Virus record (IMG/VR): IMGVR_UViG_3300030117_006614
Location: 1-56,963 of that record
Source of the DNA: a virus
DNA: 56,963 bases
Direction: 5' to 3' (one strand)
Shown here: positions 1-6,542 of the stretch, piece by piece
Position numbering within the stretch: position 1 is the stretch's first letter
How the letters are laid out: each line of letters starts with the position of its first letter
Notes under the pieces: model-generated
What the model was told of the DNA's origin: nothing
What the model saw: only the letters and a program-made list of their open reading frames with translations
Database searches by the model: none
Made by a program: the position numbers and the translations under genes

Positions 1-101
1 GCGCCCGTCAGCCAGTACCCGCACAAAGGCACTTCCAGGCGAAGCGTCGTCTTGGAATGGGCAAGTGCATTTATATTTGCCTTCACCCTTTTCCACCAAA
101 C
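1..101. repeat. Terminal overlap, left copy
   Basis: Positions 1-101 match 56863-56963 with one difference (A at 99, G at 56961). The primase-helicase reading frame runs through both copies in the same phase, so this is an overlap from closing a circular assembly rather than a true short terminal repeat. The unit genome is therefore about 56,862 bp and is circular or circularly permuted. The mismatch is three bases from the contig end, where a read-end error is likely. Confidence 0.93.
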
Positions 102-771
102 TGCCAAGAGAAACTTGGTCACCGGAGTCGAGCAAAACTTGGAAATCGGCATCGAGACTTTTCCCCCGTTGCTGGGGCTTACCCTTTGGCTTCTCTGTTT
201 TTTCAGAACCCTTGGAGAGAGTTTCAGCTTTTAGAACATCACCATCCAAGAAAACCTCACTCACGTATTCTTCTCCTTCAACTTGGGCCGGTAGCGCGTA
301 ATGACGAGATAAGTCTTTTGCAACACGGTCAACCCCATCATCATAACCCATAGCAATCAGACCGTTGGCCCATGCGTGCGGGTATTCCTGCGCAGTGAGC
401 GGGCGGTCAATAAAAAGGATAACCCTGAAACGGGGCTCGCTTGGGCGGTGGCTCCAAGTCGTGTAAACTACGTGTGCGATATTCTTAGCTTTTATCTTCG
501 CAGAAACAGCAGACGGGCCTTGAGTAGCATGGTCAAAGTCATAGACCAGGGCCGTAACAGTTTCTACGTTTTTGTTAGCGCGAGTCTGTCCAGGCTTGTA
601 CAGGGCAGGCGACCAGCAGGGCAAGTTACGTTTAGGGAACTTTGCAGAACGGGTAGCCGGTTTTGAGAAGAGGCTATGTACATTTGCCGAGGACTTGACA
701 CTAGTAGTCACAGGGGCTACACTAAAAAAGCCTTTGGGGAACAGAGAAATCTGCCAAGGGAACATCGTCAT
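1..771 (-). CDS. Primase-helicase, N-terminal 257 codons (continues at 56862)
   Basis: This open frame starts at ATG 771 and reads leftward off position 1. It joins in frame to the partial gene at 55414-56963, giving a protein of 739 residues. The start has GGAG at 778-781, six bases upstream. The N-terminal half looks like an archaeo-eukaryotic-type phage primase: a YDFD acidic pair near residues 77-80, then VVYTTWSH and PRFRVILF near 102-121, then a DLSRHYALP segment near 155-163. From about residue 233 a C-x-C...C...H set (CTCPF, then QCASERH) suggests a zinc-binding element leading into the helicase. The primase lays down primers for the family A polymerase; the helicase unwinds the fork. 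It is preceded by two small putative DNA-binding protein genes on the same strand. The family call is from motifs only. Confidence 0.85.
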   Translation of the reverse strand, partial: MTMFPWQISLFPKGFFSVAPVTTSVKSSANVHSLFSKPATRSAKFPKRNLPCWSPALYKPGQTRANKNVETVTALVYDFDHATQGPSAVSAKIKAKNIAHVVYTTWSHRPSEPRFRVILFIDRPLTAQEYPHAWANGLIAMGYDDGVDRVAKDLSRHYALPAQVEGEEYVSEVFLDGDVLKAETLSKGSEKTEKPKGKPQQRGKSLDADFQVLLDSGDQVSLGSLVEKGEGKYKCTCPFQDDASPGSAFVRVLADGR

Positions 772-832
772 TGTTATCTCCACACCTCCAACTAGGTTTT
801 TAGGTTTCCACGTTGGGGGTGTTGGTTTATGG

Positions 833-1084
833 TTAATCGTTGGCCGCGTGCAAGGAACGCAAACCTTCTGAAATCAAAAACTGCACGGTAGAGTTTACCG
901 TAACATATCGGTCAGGGAAAACTGTACGCAAAGAGGTTGCGGCATCCTGTACTTCCGTCCAAACCTCATCGGGCAGACGGATGGAACGAGCCTTTACGGG
1001 GCGACAGCCAGTTAAACCGTTGCGGGCAGAGTTTAAGTATTCTGCAGACTTAGCGCGGACTAGTGTTGAGAGGTTGAGGTTCAT
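833..1084 (-). CDS. Small putative ribbon-helix-helix DNA-binding protein (83 aa)
   Basis: The C-terminal half, from ARSIRLPDEVWTEV to the end, has the strand-helix-helix pattern of ribbon-helix-helix repressors: a basic strand with alternating residues, a helix with DEVW, a turn, then a second helix ending FLISEGLRSL. The basic N-terminal 35 residues could extend the DNA contact. A GGAG lies about ten bases before the ATG. It sits 61 bp upstream of the primase-helicase start, so it probably shares the leftward early transcript and may regulate it. It could be another small helical protein; the fold call is an inference from the pattern. Confidence 0.62.
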   Translation of the reverse strand: MNLNLSTLVRAKSAEYLNSARNGLTGCRPVKARSIRLPDEVWTEVQDAATSLRTVFPDRYVTVNSTVQFLISEGLRSLHAAND

Positions 1085-1243
1085 CTTTCTTTTTCTCCAG
1101 GTTTTGTGTAAAAAAATCCCGTTGTCGCAATACTTCTACTCGCACGGGAAGGGGCGAGGTAAGGACAGCGGCTTCGAGATACTTCCCATATCCAATCCTG
1201 CAAACCCGAAGCCTGGGTGGTTGCGACTGCCCACATGAGCAAA

Positions 1244-1624
1244 CTATAAATCTAAAGCGTCGTCCAGCATAAAGGGCTTGAACCAAAGTAAGGGGCGGCG
1301 GTCGCCTCTTCTTATCTGTTTTCTTTGGTAGCCAGCGGCACGTAGAATCTTGGCTGCAAGTATCTTCAACGAGTGTACTTCTAAAAGCATCTTCTCCCCA
1401 TAGGCAGAAACCAGCAACTCATCCAGAGTGAACCCACCCTGCTCAGAGCAAAGCTTTTTTGCGTGGGTGAGTATGAGGGCGGGAGTCTGGGAGGGGTTGT
1501 ACTCGTCAGGGGTTGGGAAAGCTAGTGCAGCCTTCAACGCGAAAATAATAGCTTCGCTGGGGGGCAGACCCATCTTGAGGGAGAGGTCTTGGGACAGTGC
1601 GGCAATCTGGTCACGGTGCGACAT
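1244..1624 (-). CDS. Putative winged-helix protein (126 aa)
   Basis: No family is recognised with certainty. The N-terminal third is helical. Residues from about 54 onward read as a winged helix: helix (ALILTHAKKLCSEQ), a short turn with GGFTLDELLVSAYG, a recognition-type helix (VHSLKILAAKILRAAGY) and a basic wing (RKQIRRGDRRPLLWFKP). Similar tails occur in phage replication proteins, so a role in origin binding or early control is plausible. AGGAG lies six bases before the ATG. It is the first gene after the long non-coding region 1625-2360, so it probably heads the replication transcript. Confidence 0.65.
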   Translation of the reverse strand: MSHRDQIAALSQDLSLKMGLPPSEAIIFALKAALAFPTPDEYNPSQTPALILTHAKKLCSEQGGFTLDELLVSAYGEKMLLEVHSLKILAAKILRAAGYQRKQIRRGDRRPLLWFKPFMLDDALDL

Positions 1625-1722
1625 AGTTTACTCCTTCCCACTATGGTATCACACGGCCACTAGCCTTGCAAGCGAATACTTACACTATTTCTATAATAAC
1701 ATTATTCTGGGCATAGCCGTGG

Positions 1723-1734
1723 GTTGACGGGGTT
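1723..1734 (+). repeat. Inverted repeat, left arm (gttgacggggtt)
   Basis: This 12-mer recurs as its exact reverse complement at 1944-1955. The arms face each other and bound 233 bp of non-coding DNA. Each arm contains TTGACG, which resembles a sigma-70 -35 box, so the arms could be inward-facing promoter elements, protein sites or chance. Confidence 0.7.
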
Positions 1735-1943
1735 CGTGCTGGGGAACGTAACCCCCACGGTAGAACCTACGTTTTCGTTGGATATAGAAACTGCTCGTCG
1801 GAAACTACCATAGTAGTCACCACAAACAAGCTGTGGAAAACTCCGCGAAAACATAGGACCAAACTGGCGAAGCAAATAACTGCTACTGTTTTGGCTACCA
1901 ACATTCCGCCAATAAAAAACCAACTCCCATAGAATACAAACCT

Positions 1944-1955
1944 AACCCCGTCAAC
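1944..1955 (-). repeat. Inverted repeat, right arm
   Basis: Exact reverse complement of 1723-1734. Read leftward, TTGACG here is followed after 17 bases by TATGGG, a poor -10 match, so promoter function is uncertain. Confidence 0.7.
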
Positions 1956-2360
1956 TACTGGCTAATTTATCTATATACATACATTCAACAATTCCAAAGA
2001 GAATACAAAACGACACAAAGCTGCACCCGTGACACCAAGGTAGCGTAAGGTGTTGTTTTCGTTGCAGTTTCTCTTACTGTCTTTAATGTCTGCCCCTTGA
2101 CTTACATCTTGGTTGACGCTGAAAAGGCAGTTTCGACCGTAGGCTATTGACGTGTAAACCTCGGTACCCCTTGATACCAAACCAACCTTTTCGGACCTGA
2201 CCATAGAAACCCTTTACGGACTATCATAAAACCGTTCTCAGAAAACCGTCTCACTTTTCTGATTAAGTTTTTCTGTGCGCGTAGACTTGAGATTGCTCTC
2301 CCGATATTTGACAGAGTATCCTAAGATAGAAAACCATAATCATAGAGATTTACTCCAGAC

Positions 2361-2390
2361 AAAAAAAAGCCCCCGTCCGAAGACGAGGGC
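2361..2390 (-). terminator. Strong leftward intrinsic terminator with UUCG loop
   Basis: Read leftward, a nine-pair stem (2390-2382 with 2377-2369, one G-U pair) closes a C(UUCG)G tetraloop and is followed by eight T residues (2368-2361). This is a classical Rho-independent terminator. It lies 27 bp past the stop of the 87-residue gene and ends the accessory operon that starts near 7750, separating it from the replication block. Confidence 0.95.
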
Positions 2391-2416
2391 CAAAAGAAGT
2401 AGAAACTCTTTGTTAG

Positions 2417-2680
2417 TTATGTAACCGAATCTCCCAATTCATCGTGAATGAGGTCAATAATTTTGAAGTACAGTTTTCTTTGCCATTCGTCTGTTTGAAA
2501 ATCGTCTTCAATGTCACGAATGAGCAGCTTGTGGGCGTCACTATTTTTTTGCGCCCAAAAGTCGATTGTATGTACAGCACTCAAAAGACGGTCGAAAGCC
2601 AGAGTTGCATTACGCTGCGCGTCCGTCGCCTGTTTAAGTTCCTCTTTTGTTTTATCTACCCAAGGTAAAATATCTTCCAT
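2417..2680 (-). CDS. Small helical protein, unknown (87 aa)
   Basis: No family recognised. The protein is mostly helical and acidic with aromatic residues (DFWAQ, DEWQRKLYFKIIDLIHDEL). It is the last gene of the accessory operon. Its Shine-Dalgarno site (GGGGGTAA) is made by the final Gly-Gly-Asn codons of the gene before it (2682-3533), and only one base separates that stop from this ATG, so the two are translationally coupled. It may bind the 283-residue protein upstream; that is inference from coupling only. Confidence 0.75.
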   Translation of the reverse strand: MEDILPWVDKTKEELKQATDAQRNATLAFDRLLSAVHTIDFWAQKNSDAHKLLIRDIEDDFQTDEWQRKLYFKIIDLIHDELGDSVT

Positions 2681-2681
2681 T

Positions 2682-3533
2682 TTAGTTACCCCCGAAAGCT
2701 GTCATCATCGCTTCGGCTTCAACGTCCGCGACATGCTTTTGCAATTCTTGGAGAGACACTTGAAACATTTTTTCGTATCCAGAAATACGCTTGAGCAGTT
2801 TTCCGCATCTATCCATCTTTGTTTTCTTCGCGCGCTTACCAACGTCGGGTTGACTAAGCGCTTCCAGCATTTGACGCGTTTCGTTTTCAATGGATTCTGT
2901 AAGACCCATGATTACAGAATCACGCAACTTGTCGTCGTGTACCGTAGTTTGGAAATACACTTTATTCAGATTCCCTTCGCAGGAATTCTGAAAGCACTCT
3001 GCAACTTTCTCGAACTTTGCGACCGCACCTTGAGGAATCCAATAAACCCCACCACGCGGGCGAAGGGATATTCCGTGCATGTAGTCAATGATGTTTACCA
3101 AAGACTTTGAAACTGCAGAAGCTTGCACACGTTCACATTCAATTTGGAATCGGTGTGTGATTGCACCATCTTCTACAGGAGAAAAGTATTCTCCATCGGG
3201 ATTACGAAAAACTGGAAAGTCTGAATCCGCTGGCATGAGCGCGTCAAACTCTACTGTATGAGAAAGGGATTTTCCGTCTTCACCTTTTTCTTCCCGAACA
3301 ACGGCGTATCCAGGCTCACCCTTCAACGGGCGAATCAAACGGTCTTTTCTACCGCAAACACTTTTCAATGCTTGGTGTGTCGCAACCAACTTTGAATTCT
3401 GTTTTGGTGCGTACTGTTCTAAGCCCAACGCAGCCAAACTGTTTTTAAGTTTATCTGCATTGGTCTTTGAACCTGTACTGAAAAAGACATTATTGCCACG
3501 GCTAGAGGGTGCTTGTACTTGATTGATACTCAT
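2682..3533 (-). CDS. Accessory-operon protein, unknown function (283 aa)
   Basis: I do not recognise a fold with confidence. The N-terminus is Ser/Asn-rich (residues 1-25). A central region (about 65-180) is probably mixed alpha/beta with a GYAVVRE strand and an RPRGGVYWIPQGAV segment. The C-terminal third is strongly helical (ENETRQMLEALSQ, then MFQVSLQELQKHVADVEAE), suggesting a coiled coil. It ends Gly-Gly-Asn, whose codons supply the next Shine-Dalgarno. AAGGAAG lies six bases before its ATG. It follows the metallopeptidase-VWA gene across a 92-bp gap with a hairpin. I faintly recall proteins of this kind beside AAA+/VWA pairs in other phages, but cannot confirm it. Confidence 0.75.
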   Translation of the reverse strand: MSINQVQAPSSRGNNVFFSTGSKTNADKLKNSLAALGLEQYAPKQNSKLVATHQALKSVCGRKDRLIRPLKGEPGYAVVREEKGEDGKSLSHTVEFDALMPADSDFPVFRNPDGEYFSPVEDGAITHRFQIECERVQASAVSKSLVNIIDYMHGISLRPRGGVYWIPQGAVAKFEKVAECFQNSCEGNLNKVYFQTTVHDDKLRDSVIMGLTESIENETRQMLEALSQPDVGKRAKKTKMDRCGKLLKRISGYEKMFQVSLQELQKHVADVEAEAMMTAFGGN

Positions 3534-3563
3534 TGTTTTCTTCCTTTTTTTAATGAGTGTTTT

Positions 3564-3575
3564 ATTCTGCAGAAT
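3564..3575. repeat. 12-bp perfect palindrome ATTCTGCAGAAT
   Basis: A perfect palindrome in the 92-bp gap between the VWA gene and the 283-residue gene, 31 bases upstream of that ATG. It could be a dimeric protein-binding site or a small RNA stem. No promoter is evident here. Confidence 0.55.
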
Positions 3576-3586
3576 CGCAGAGTAAG

Positions 3587-3611
3587 GGTTCCCGATAAAA
3601 TACCGGGAACC
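3587..3611 (-). other. Intercistronic hairpin
   Basis: GGTTCCCG (3587-3594) pairs with CGGGAACC (3604-3611) around a nine-base A/T loop. It lies 14 bases past the VWA gene stop. There is no T-tract on either side, so it is more likely an mRNA stability or processing element, adjusting expression of the genes around it, than a terminator. Confidence 0.7.
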
Positions 3612-3625
3612 GATACACTATTATT

Positions 3626-4828
3626 CTACGTTGTAGGGATATGGATTACCTCGGACACCCAATCTGGATAACGAACGCAATCAGGTTTCCCAACGTGCCC
3701 AACGACAATTCGCATATGCGGAGGCTTTGTTTCTGGCCACGGAGTATAACCATCCGTGAGGATAACCAGATAATCTGGTCGGTCTTTTAACTCAGCAGCA
3801 GCTTTGATACCGACACGCATATCGGTTCCGCCGCCACCATTAAAGTCCATTTGAGAAACACGTTTAACCTTTTTGATACCCTGCATTCGGGCATCGCAAA
3901 CGAGAACCGTACCGCCAGAACCGCCGCCAGCTTTTAAGCAACCCTGAACTTCTGCTAAAATAGCTGGACCGTCTCGATACATACTGCCGGACGTATCTAC
4001 TAGAACAGCTATATTTGGAATCGGGTCGATGAAGCCAGGACGCAGTAGTTTTCTCGGGTTCCAATTCTTACGGTTAGCCCGTGAGTATGTTGGGACTGAT
4101 AAACCCTTGCGATATTTTTTGAAGTTTCGGACGCTGCCCCGAAGTTTCTTTTGCCAAGGTACTTTTGGTGGCGCCAAGGTTTCTTGAGCCCAAACACGCG
4201 CACTTCCGCCTACGGAACCGGGGTCTTTTCCGGCTTGTTCCGCAACCTTTTCTGCAGTCTTGCGAATGATGATTTCTTTTTCTACCTCATCCATACCGGG
4301 CCCACCTTCCGATGGTGCTGGCAATTCATAGTCCTGCGTTTTTCCAGAAGCACCGGAACCGCAATCACCCTGACCTACTTTTCCCTGACCAGGCGGAGGT
4401 TGCGCACCGGCAGAACCTTGTTCTTGGTTTTTTGTATAGTATTCTTCCCAAGGTTTTCCTGCGCGCCAACCAAACTGTTCGGGATAAATCGCCCAATCGG
4501 GTAGAAAATCTCGAAGTTTTGCGCAGTCATTTATTTCTGCGTCCTGGCAAATGTTTGCCATTTGTGGGTCTGCGTCAATTGCTTGGGCACGTTCATGGTG
4601 CCTACGCAAAACGTGCTGCGCTTCGTGGACGATATACCCAACCTTTTCTTTGAGCGTAGACTTATTCCAAAATTCCTTGTTTACATAAACCCTTCCGTAA
4701 GGGTCGATGGCAATCGTGGATACTTTGTCGCACTCATAAAAAGTTAGACGAGAAACAATATCTGCGTACCAACCGAATTCGAATAGTGCTCGGGCACGCG
4801 CAATAGGTATTTGAAGTTTCTTATACAT
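3626..4828 (-). CDS. Metallopeptidase-like plus VWA domain protein (400 aa)
   Basis: The N-terminal half matches the DUF2201-type putative metallopeptidase pattern, with VGYIVHEAQHVLRRHHER (HExxH zinc motif, about residues 64-81). A Gly/Pro/Gln-rich linker follows (about 130-185). The C-terminal third is a VWA-like domain with a complete metal-ion-dependent adhesion site: DTSGSM near 280, GGGGTD near 332 and LTDGYTPW near 358. Bacterial VWA proteins of this sort work with MoxR AAA+ ATPases, which remodel a client that the VWA protein recruits. A MoxR-like ATPase is encoded upstream in the same operon (6539-7675). The start has GGAGGTGA built from the last codons of the preceding 60-residue gene, with TAATG overlap. 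Client and role are unknown. Confidence 0.88.
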   Translation of the reverse strand: MYKKLQIPIARARALFEFGWYADIVSRLTFYECDKVSTIAIDPYGRVYVNKEFWNKSTLKEKVGYIVHEAQHVLRRHHERAQAIDADPQMANICQDAEINDCAKLRDFLPDWAIYPEQFGWRAGKPWEEYYTKNQEQGSAGAQPPPGQGKVGQGDCGSGASGKTQDYELPAPSEGGPGMDEVEKEIIIRKTAEKVAEQAGKDPGSVGGSARVWAQETLAPPKVPWQKKLRGSVRNFKKYRKGLSVPTYSRANRKNWNPRKLLRPGFIDPIPNIAVLVDTSGSMYRDGPAILAEVQGCLKAGGGSGGTVLVCDARMQGIKKVKRVSQMDFNGGGGTDMRVGIKAAAELKDRPDYLVILTDGYTPWPETKPPHMRIVVGHVGKPDCVRYPDWVSEVIHIPTT

Positions 4829-5010
4829 TACTCACCTCCTTTCGCTTTCGCGATTGATTTGAACCATTCTTCGCAGCAATAGCATTTGAGGCATCTACAT
4901 ATTTTTCCTGTAGCTATGCGCGTTTTAACGCCACCTCGCTCTGAATCTGATGTACCGATTTTGTCGGTGTCGTATTTGTATTTAGTTGACTCGCCACTCC
5001 ACTTTCCCAT
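4828..5010 (-). CDS. Small Cys-rich protein (60 aa)
   Basis: A CRCLKCYCCEEW segment near residues 38-49 could bind zinc; the first 35 residues are hydrophilic. It lies between the 349-residue unknown and the metallopeptidase-VWA gene and overlaps both by one base through TAATG junctions. Its own Shine-Dalgarno is encoded by the previous gene's Gly-Gly-Glu end, and its own Gly-Gly-Glu end does the same for the VWA gene. This tight coupling supports it being real. Confidence 0.75.
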   Translation of the reverse strand: MGKWSGESTKYKYDTDKIGTSDSERGGVKTRIATGKICRCLKCYCCEEWFKSIAKAKGGE

Positions 5011-6059
5011 TACTCACCTCCGTTGGTGTATAAAGCTGTGTCAGGAATGACGAAAATGTTTCCGAGATAGCCGCATGTTCTTTTTTCTACAGTATAAAAA
5101 TACAAATCTGTCCAGGACTGCGAACGGTGATTTTCTGGCCGCAATTTAGAAACGTCTGGAGACATTACGATATAGTCGCCCTTGTTTTCTGTAGCGTTGA
5201 AAACGGGCCAAGGTAGCAGCATATCAGGAGTGCGGGCTCCATACTTTTCTGCCCTGTCTTTTGCGTTTACAAATTCTAGCCAAGCCGATTCGCTGTAAAC
5301 TTTATCCAGTCCACGACTCTTTACGTTTTTAAACCATCGGAGGTTATTCGAATCGGCCATTGAATAGGTCATGTACCAACATTCAGCTTTGCTCGCATAG
5401 TCTTGCACGATTTTTCTGGCCCGCAGTTTAATGCGACTATGGATTGAAGGAAGCTTGGGTTCAATATAGTGTGAATAACGTTTACGCCTACTCGTTAGAT
5501 TGTGCTCCGCCTGATGGAAAGAAAACACGCTGCGAAAGTGGTCATACACAGCCACTAAAATCTTGGGCAGCTTTTGTCGTAATTCTTTTATTTCCCAAGA
5601 ACTATGAAGTACGTTTGTACAATCTGGCGTCACCAATTGATTCCAAGCATCCACAATCTCCAAACAACGTAGGGAACTGTCGTCGCCAAAAGTCTGCATC
5701 ATTCTAAGACCATCTAAATCATCATGCTCTAAAGCCGTGAGCGATAAGTCTTTTTCTAAACGAAGCGTATGCAATTGATTGCAGCAGCGAACAGAAACGT
5801 TTCCATCAAAATTTAATATATCCCACATTCTACGTTCCCATGCTCCGGTAGTAGAACCGCGAACGCCTTTTGGACGTGGCTTCAATTGTCGAGAAACAAC
5901 AAAACCCTTCGAAAGTGGACCGTCTTCGGTGCGACCAGCTTTACCAGGGAAAATAGTTATCTCTTTTTCGAAGTCATATTTGGTTTCGATAAGATGCTTC
6001 CAATCATCCCAAGGGACTGCGGAGCGAGAAAATGGAGTATTAAAAATTCTTTTAGTCAT
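5010..6059 (-). CDS. Accessory-operon protein, unknown function (349 aa)
   Basis: No domain recognised. The protein is soluble and rich in aromatic and basic residues. Residues about 60-110 are mixed strand and helix (NFDGNVSVRCCNQLHTLRLEK), about 150-240 are helical and basic, and the C-terminus has beta-like segments (TDLYFYTVEKRTCGYLGNIFVIPD). There is no signal peptide or membrane segment. AAGGA lies nine bases before the ATG. It ends Tyr-Thr-Asn-Gly-Gly-Glu, where the last codons form the next gene's ribosome-binding site. Its place between the AAA+ ATPase and its VWA partner makes it a candidate client, adaptor or effector of that pair; this is inference from position. Confidence 0.78.
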   Translation of the reverse strand: MTKRIFNTPFSRSAVPWDDWKHLIETKYDFEKEITIFPGKAGRTEDGPLSKGFVVSRQLKPRPKGVRGSTTGAWERRMWDILNFDGNVSVRCCNQLHTLRLEKDLSLTALEHDDLDGLRMMQTFGDDSSLRCLEIVDAWNQLVTPDCTNVLHSSWEIKELRQKLPKILVAVYDHFRSVFSFHQAEHNLTSRRKRYSHYIEPKLPSIHSRIKLRARKIVQDYASKAECWYMTYSMADSNNLRWFKNVKSRGLDKVYSESAWLEFVNAKDRAEKYGARTPDMLLPWPVFNATENKGDYIVMSPDVSKLRPENHRSQSWTDLYFYTVEKRTCGYLGNIFVIPDTALYTNGGE

Positions 6060-6120
6060 TTTGTTATGTCCTTATACAAACAAGTGTAGAAAGAGGTTTA
6101 AGTAGAGAGCCAGGAATGCT

Positions 6121-6149
6121 AAACCCGCCGCCGTTTCCAAGGCAGCGGG
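6121..6149 (-). terminator. Leftward terminator-like or attenuator hairpin
   Basis: Read leftward, nine pairs (6149-6141 with 6132-6124, one G-U) enclose an eight-base loop and are followed only by TTTAG. It lies 13 bases past the stop of the 60-residue gene at 6163. The weak T-tract suggests partial termination or an mRNA 3' end stabiliser that lowers expression of the genes from 6059 onward relative to the ATPase. Confidence 0.6.
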
Positions 6150-6162
6150 GAAAAGGTTATTT

Positions 6163-6345
6163 TTATTGGGCATTGTCTGCCCCGTTTACTTTGAAGTCTT
6201 CCCAAACATCATGGGCAGCCTCAAAAATCTCATTCAATTCAGAAGTCACCATATCCATTCCAGCGCAAACTGAATCAGCATCGAAGTTTTCTTGAGTGGC
6301 TACAATCTCACAAAGCAATCTTGCAAACTGTACTTTCAATGGCAT
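6163..6345 (-). CDS. Small acidic protein, unknown (60 aa)
   Basis: Helical, acidic, no known motif (ELNEIFEAAHDVWEDF near residues 36-51). The start overlaps the previous stop in TAATG, and the Shine-Dalgarno GGAGGTGA comes from the previous gene's Gly-Gly-Glu codons. It is followed by the hairpin at 6121-6149. It probably belongs with the AAA+ ATPase as a small partner; no function can be read from the sequence. Confidence 0.7.
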   Translation of the reverse strand: MPLKVQFARLLCEIVATQENFDADSVCAGMDMVTSELNEIFEAAHDVWEDFKVNGADNAQ

Positions 6346-6542
6346 TATTCACCTCCTTTGTCATGCTCAGCTTCCATTTTTTCCCAATCAATATCCTGTG
6401 GGCAATCAGCCCAATTCGGAACAACATCGTAGACTTTTTCTCCATCTTCGATGCGTGCCAATTCTTCTGCCGAAACTACAACGGTTGTTGGTTCGGTTTT
6501 TGTCCAGGTTTCTCCATCATTAAGCACATAAATAAGCATCAT
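6345..6542 (-). CDS. Small acidic protein, unknown (65 aa)
   Basis: Begins MMLIYVLNDGETWTK and contains SAEELARIEDGEKVYDV, a pattern seen in many small phage proteins with no assigned role. It overlaps the AAA+ ATPase stop by four bases (ATGA), and its ribosome-binding site lies in that gene's last codons. It ends Gly-Gly-Glu, supplying the next Shine-Dalgarno. Confidence 0.75.
   Translation of the reverse strand: MMLIYVLNDGETWTKTEPTTVVVSAEELARIEDGEKVYDVVPNWADCPQDIDWEKMEAEHDKGGE

Larger units (their letters stand above)
1625..2360. promoter_or_regulatory. Long non-coding region upstream of the replication transcript
   Basis: About 740 bp without a convincing gene, lying between the terminator at 2361-2390 and the leftward gene at 1624. 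It is the only place where a promoter for the leftward replication block could sit upstream of its first gene. Weak leftward sigma-70-like candidates are TTGCAA (1666-1671) with TACCAT (1643-1648) at a 17-bp gap, and a TATAGATAAAT stretch near 1970. The sequence agaatacaaa appears twice, and a 12-bp inverted repeat flanks 1723-1955. The short leftward frames here lack Shine-Dalgarno sites. An origin or early control region is inferred. Confidence 0.5.

Noticed and set aside
1050-1286. 78-residue leftward frame between the two small regulators
   Set aside because: It overlaps both flanking genes, has no ribosome-binding site and a composition rich in Arg, Cys and Pro typical of chance frames.
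1702-2204. Two leftward frames of 73 and 77 codons in the non-coding region
   Set aside because: No Shine-Dalgarno, Ser/Cys-rich unlikely composition, and one runs through the inverted repeat.
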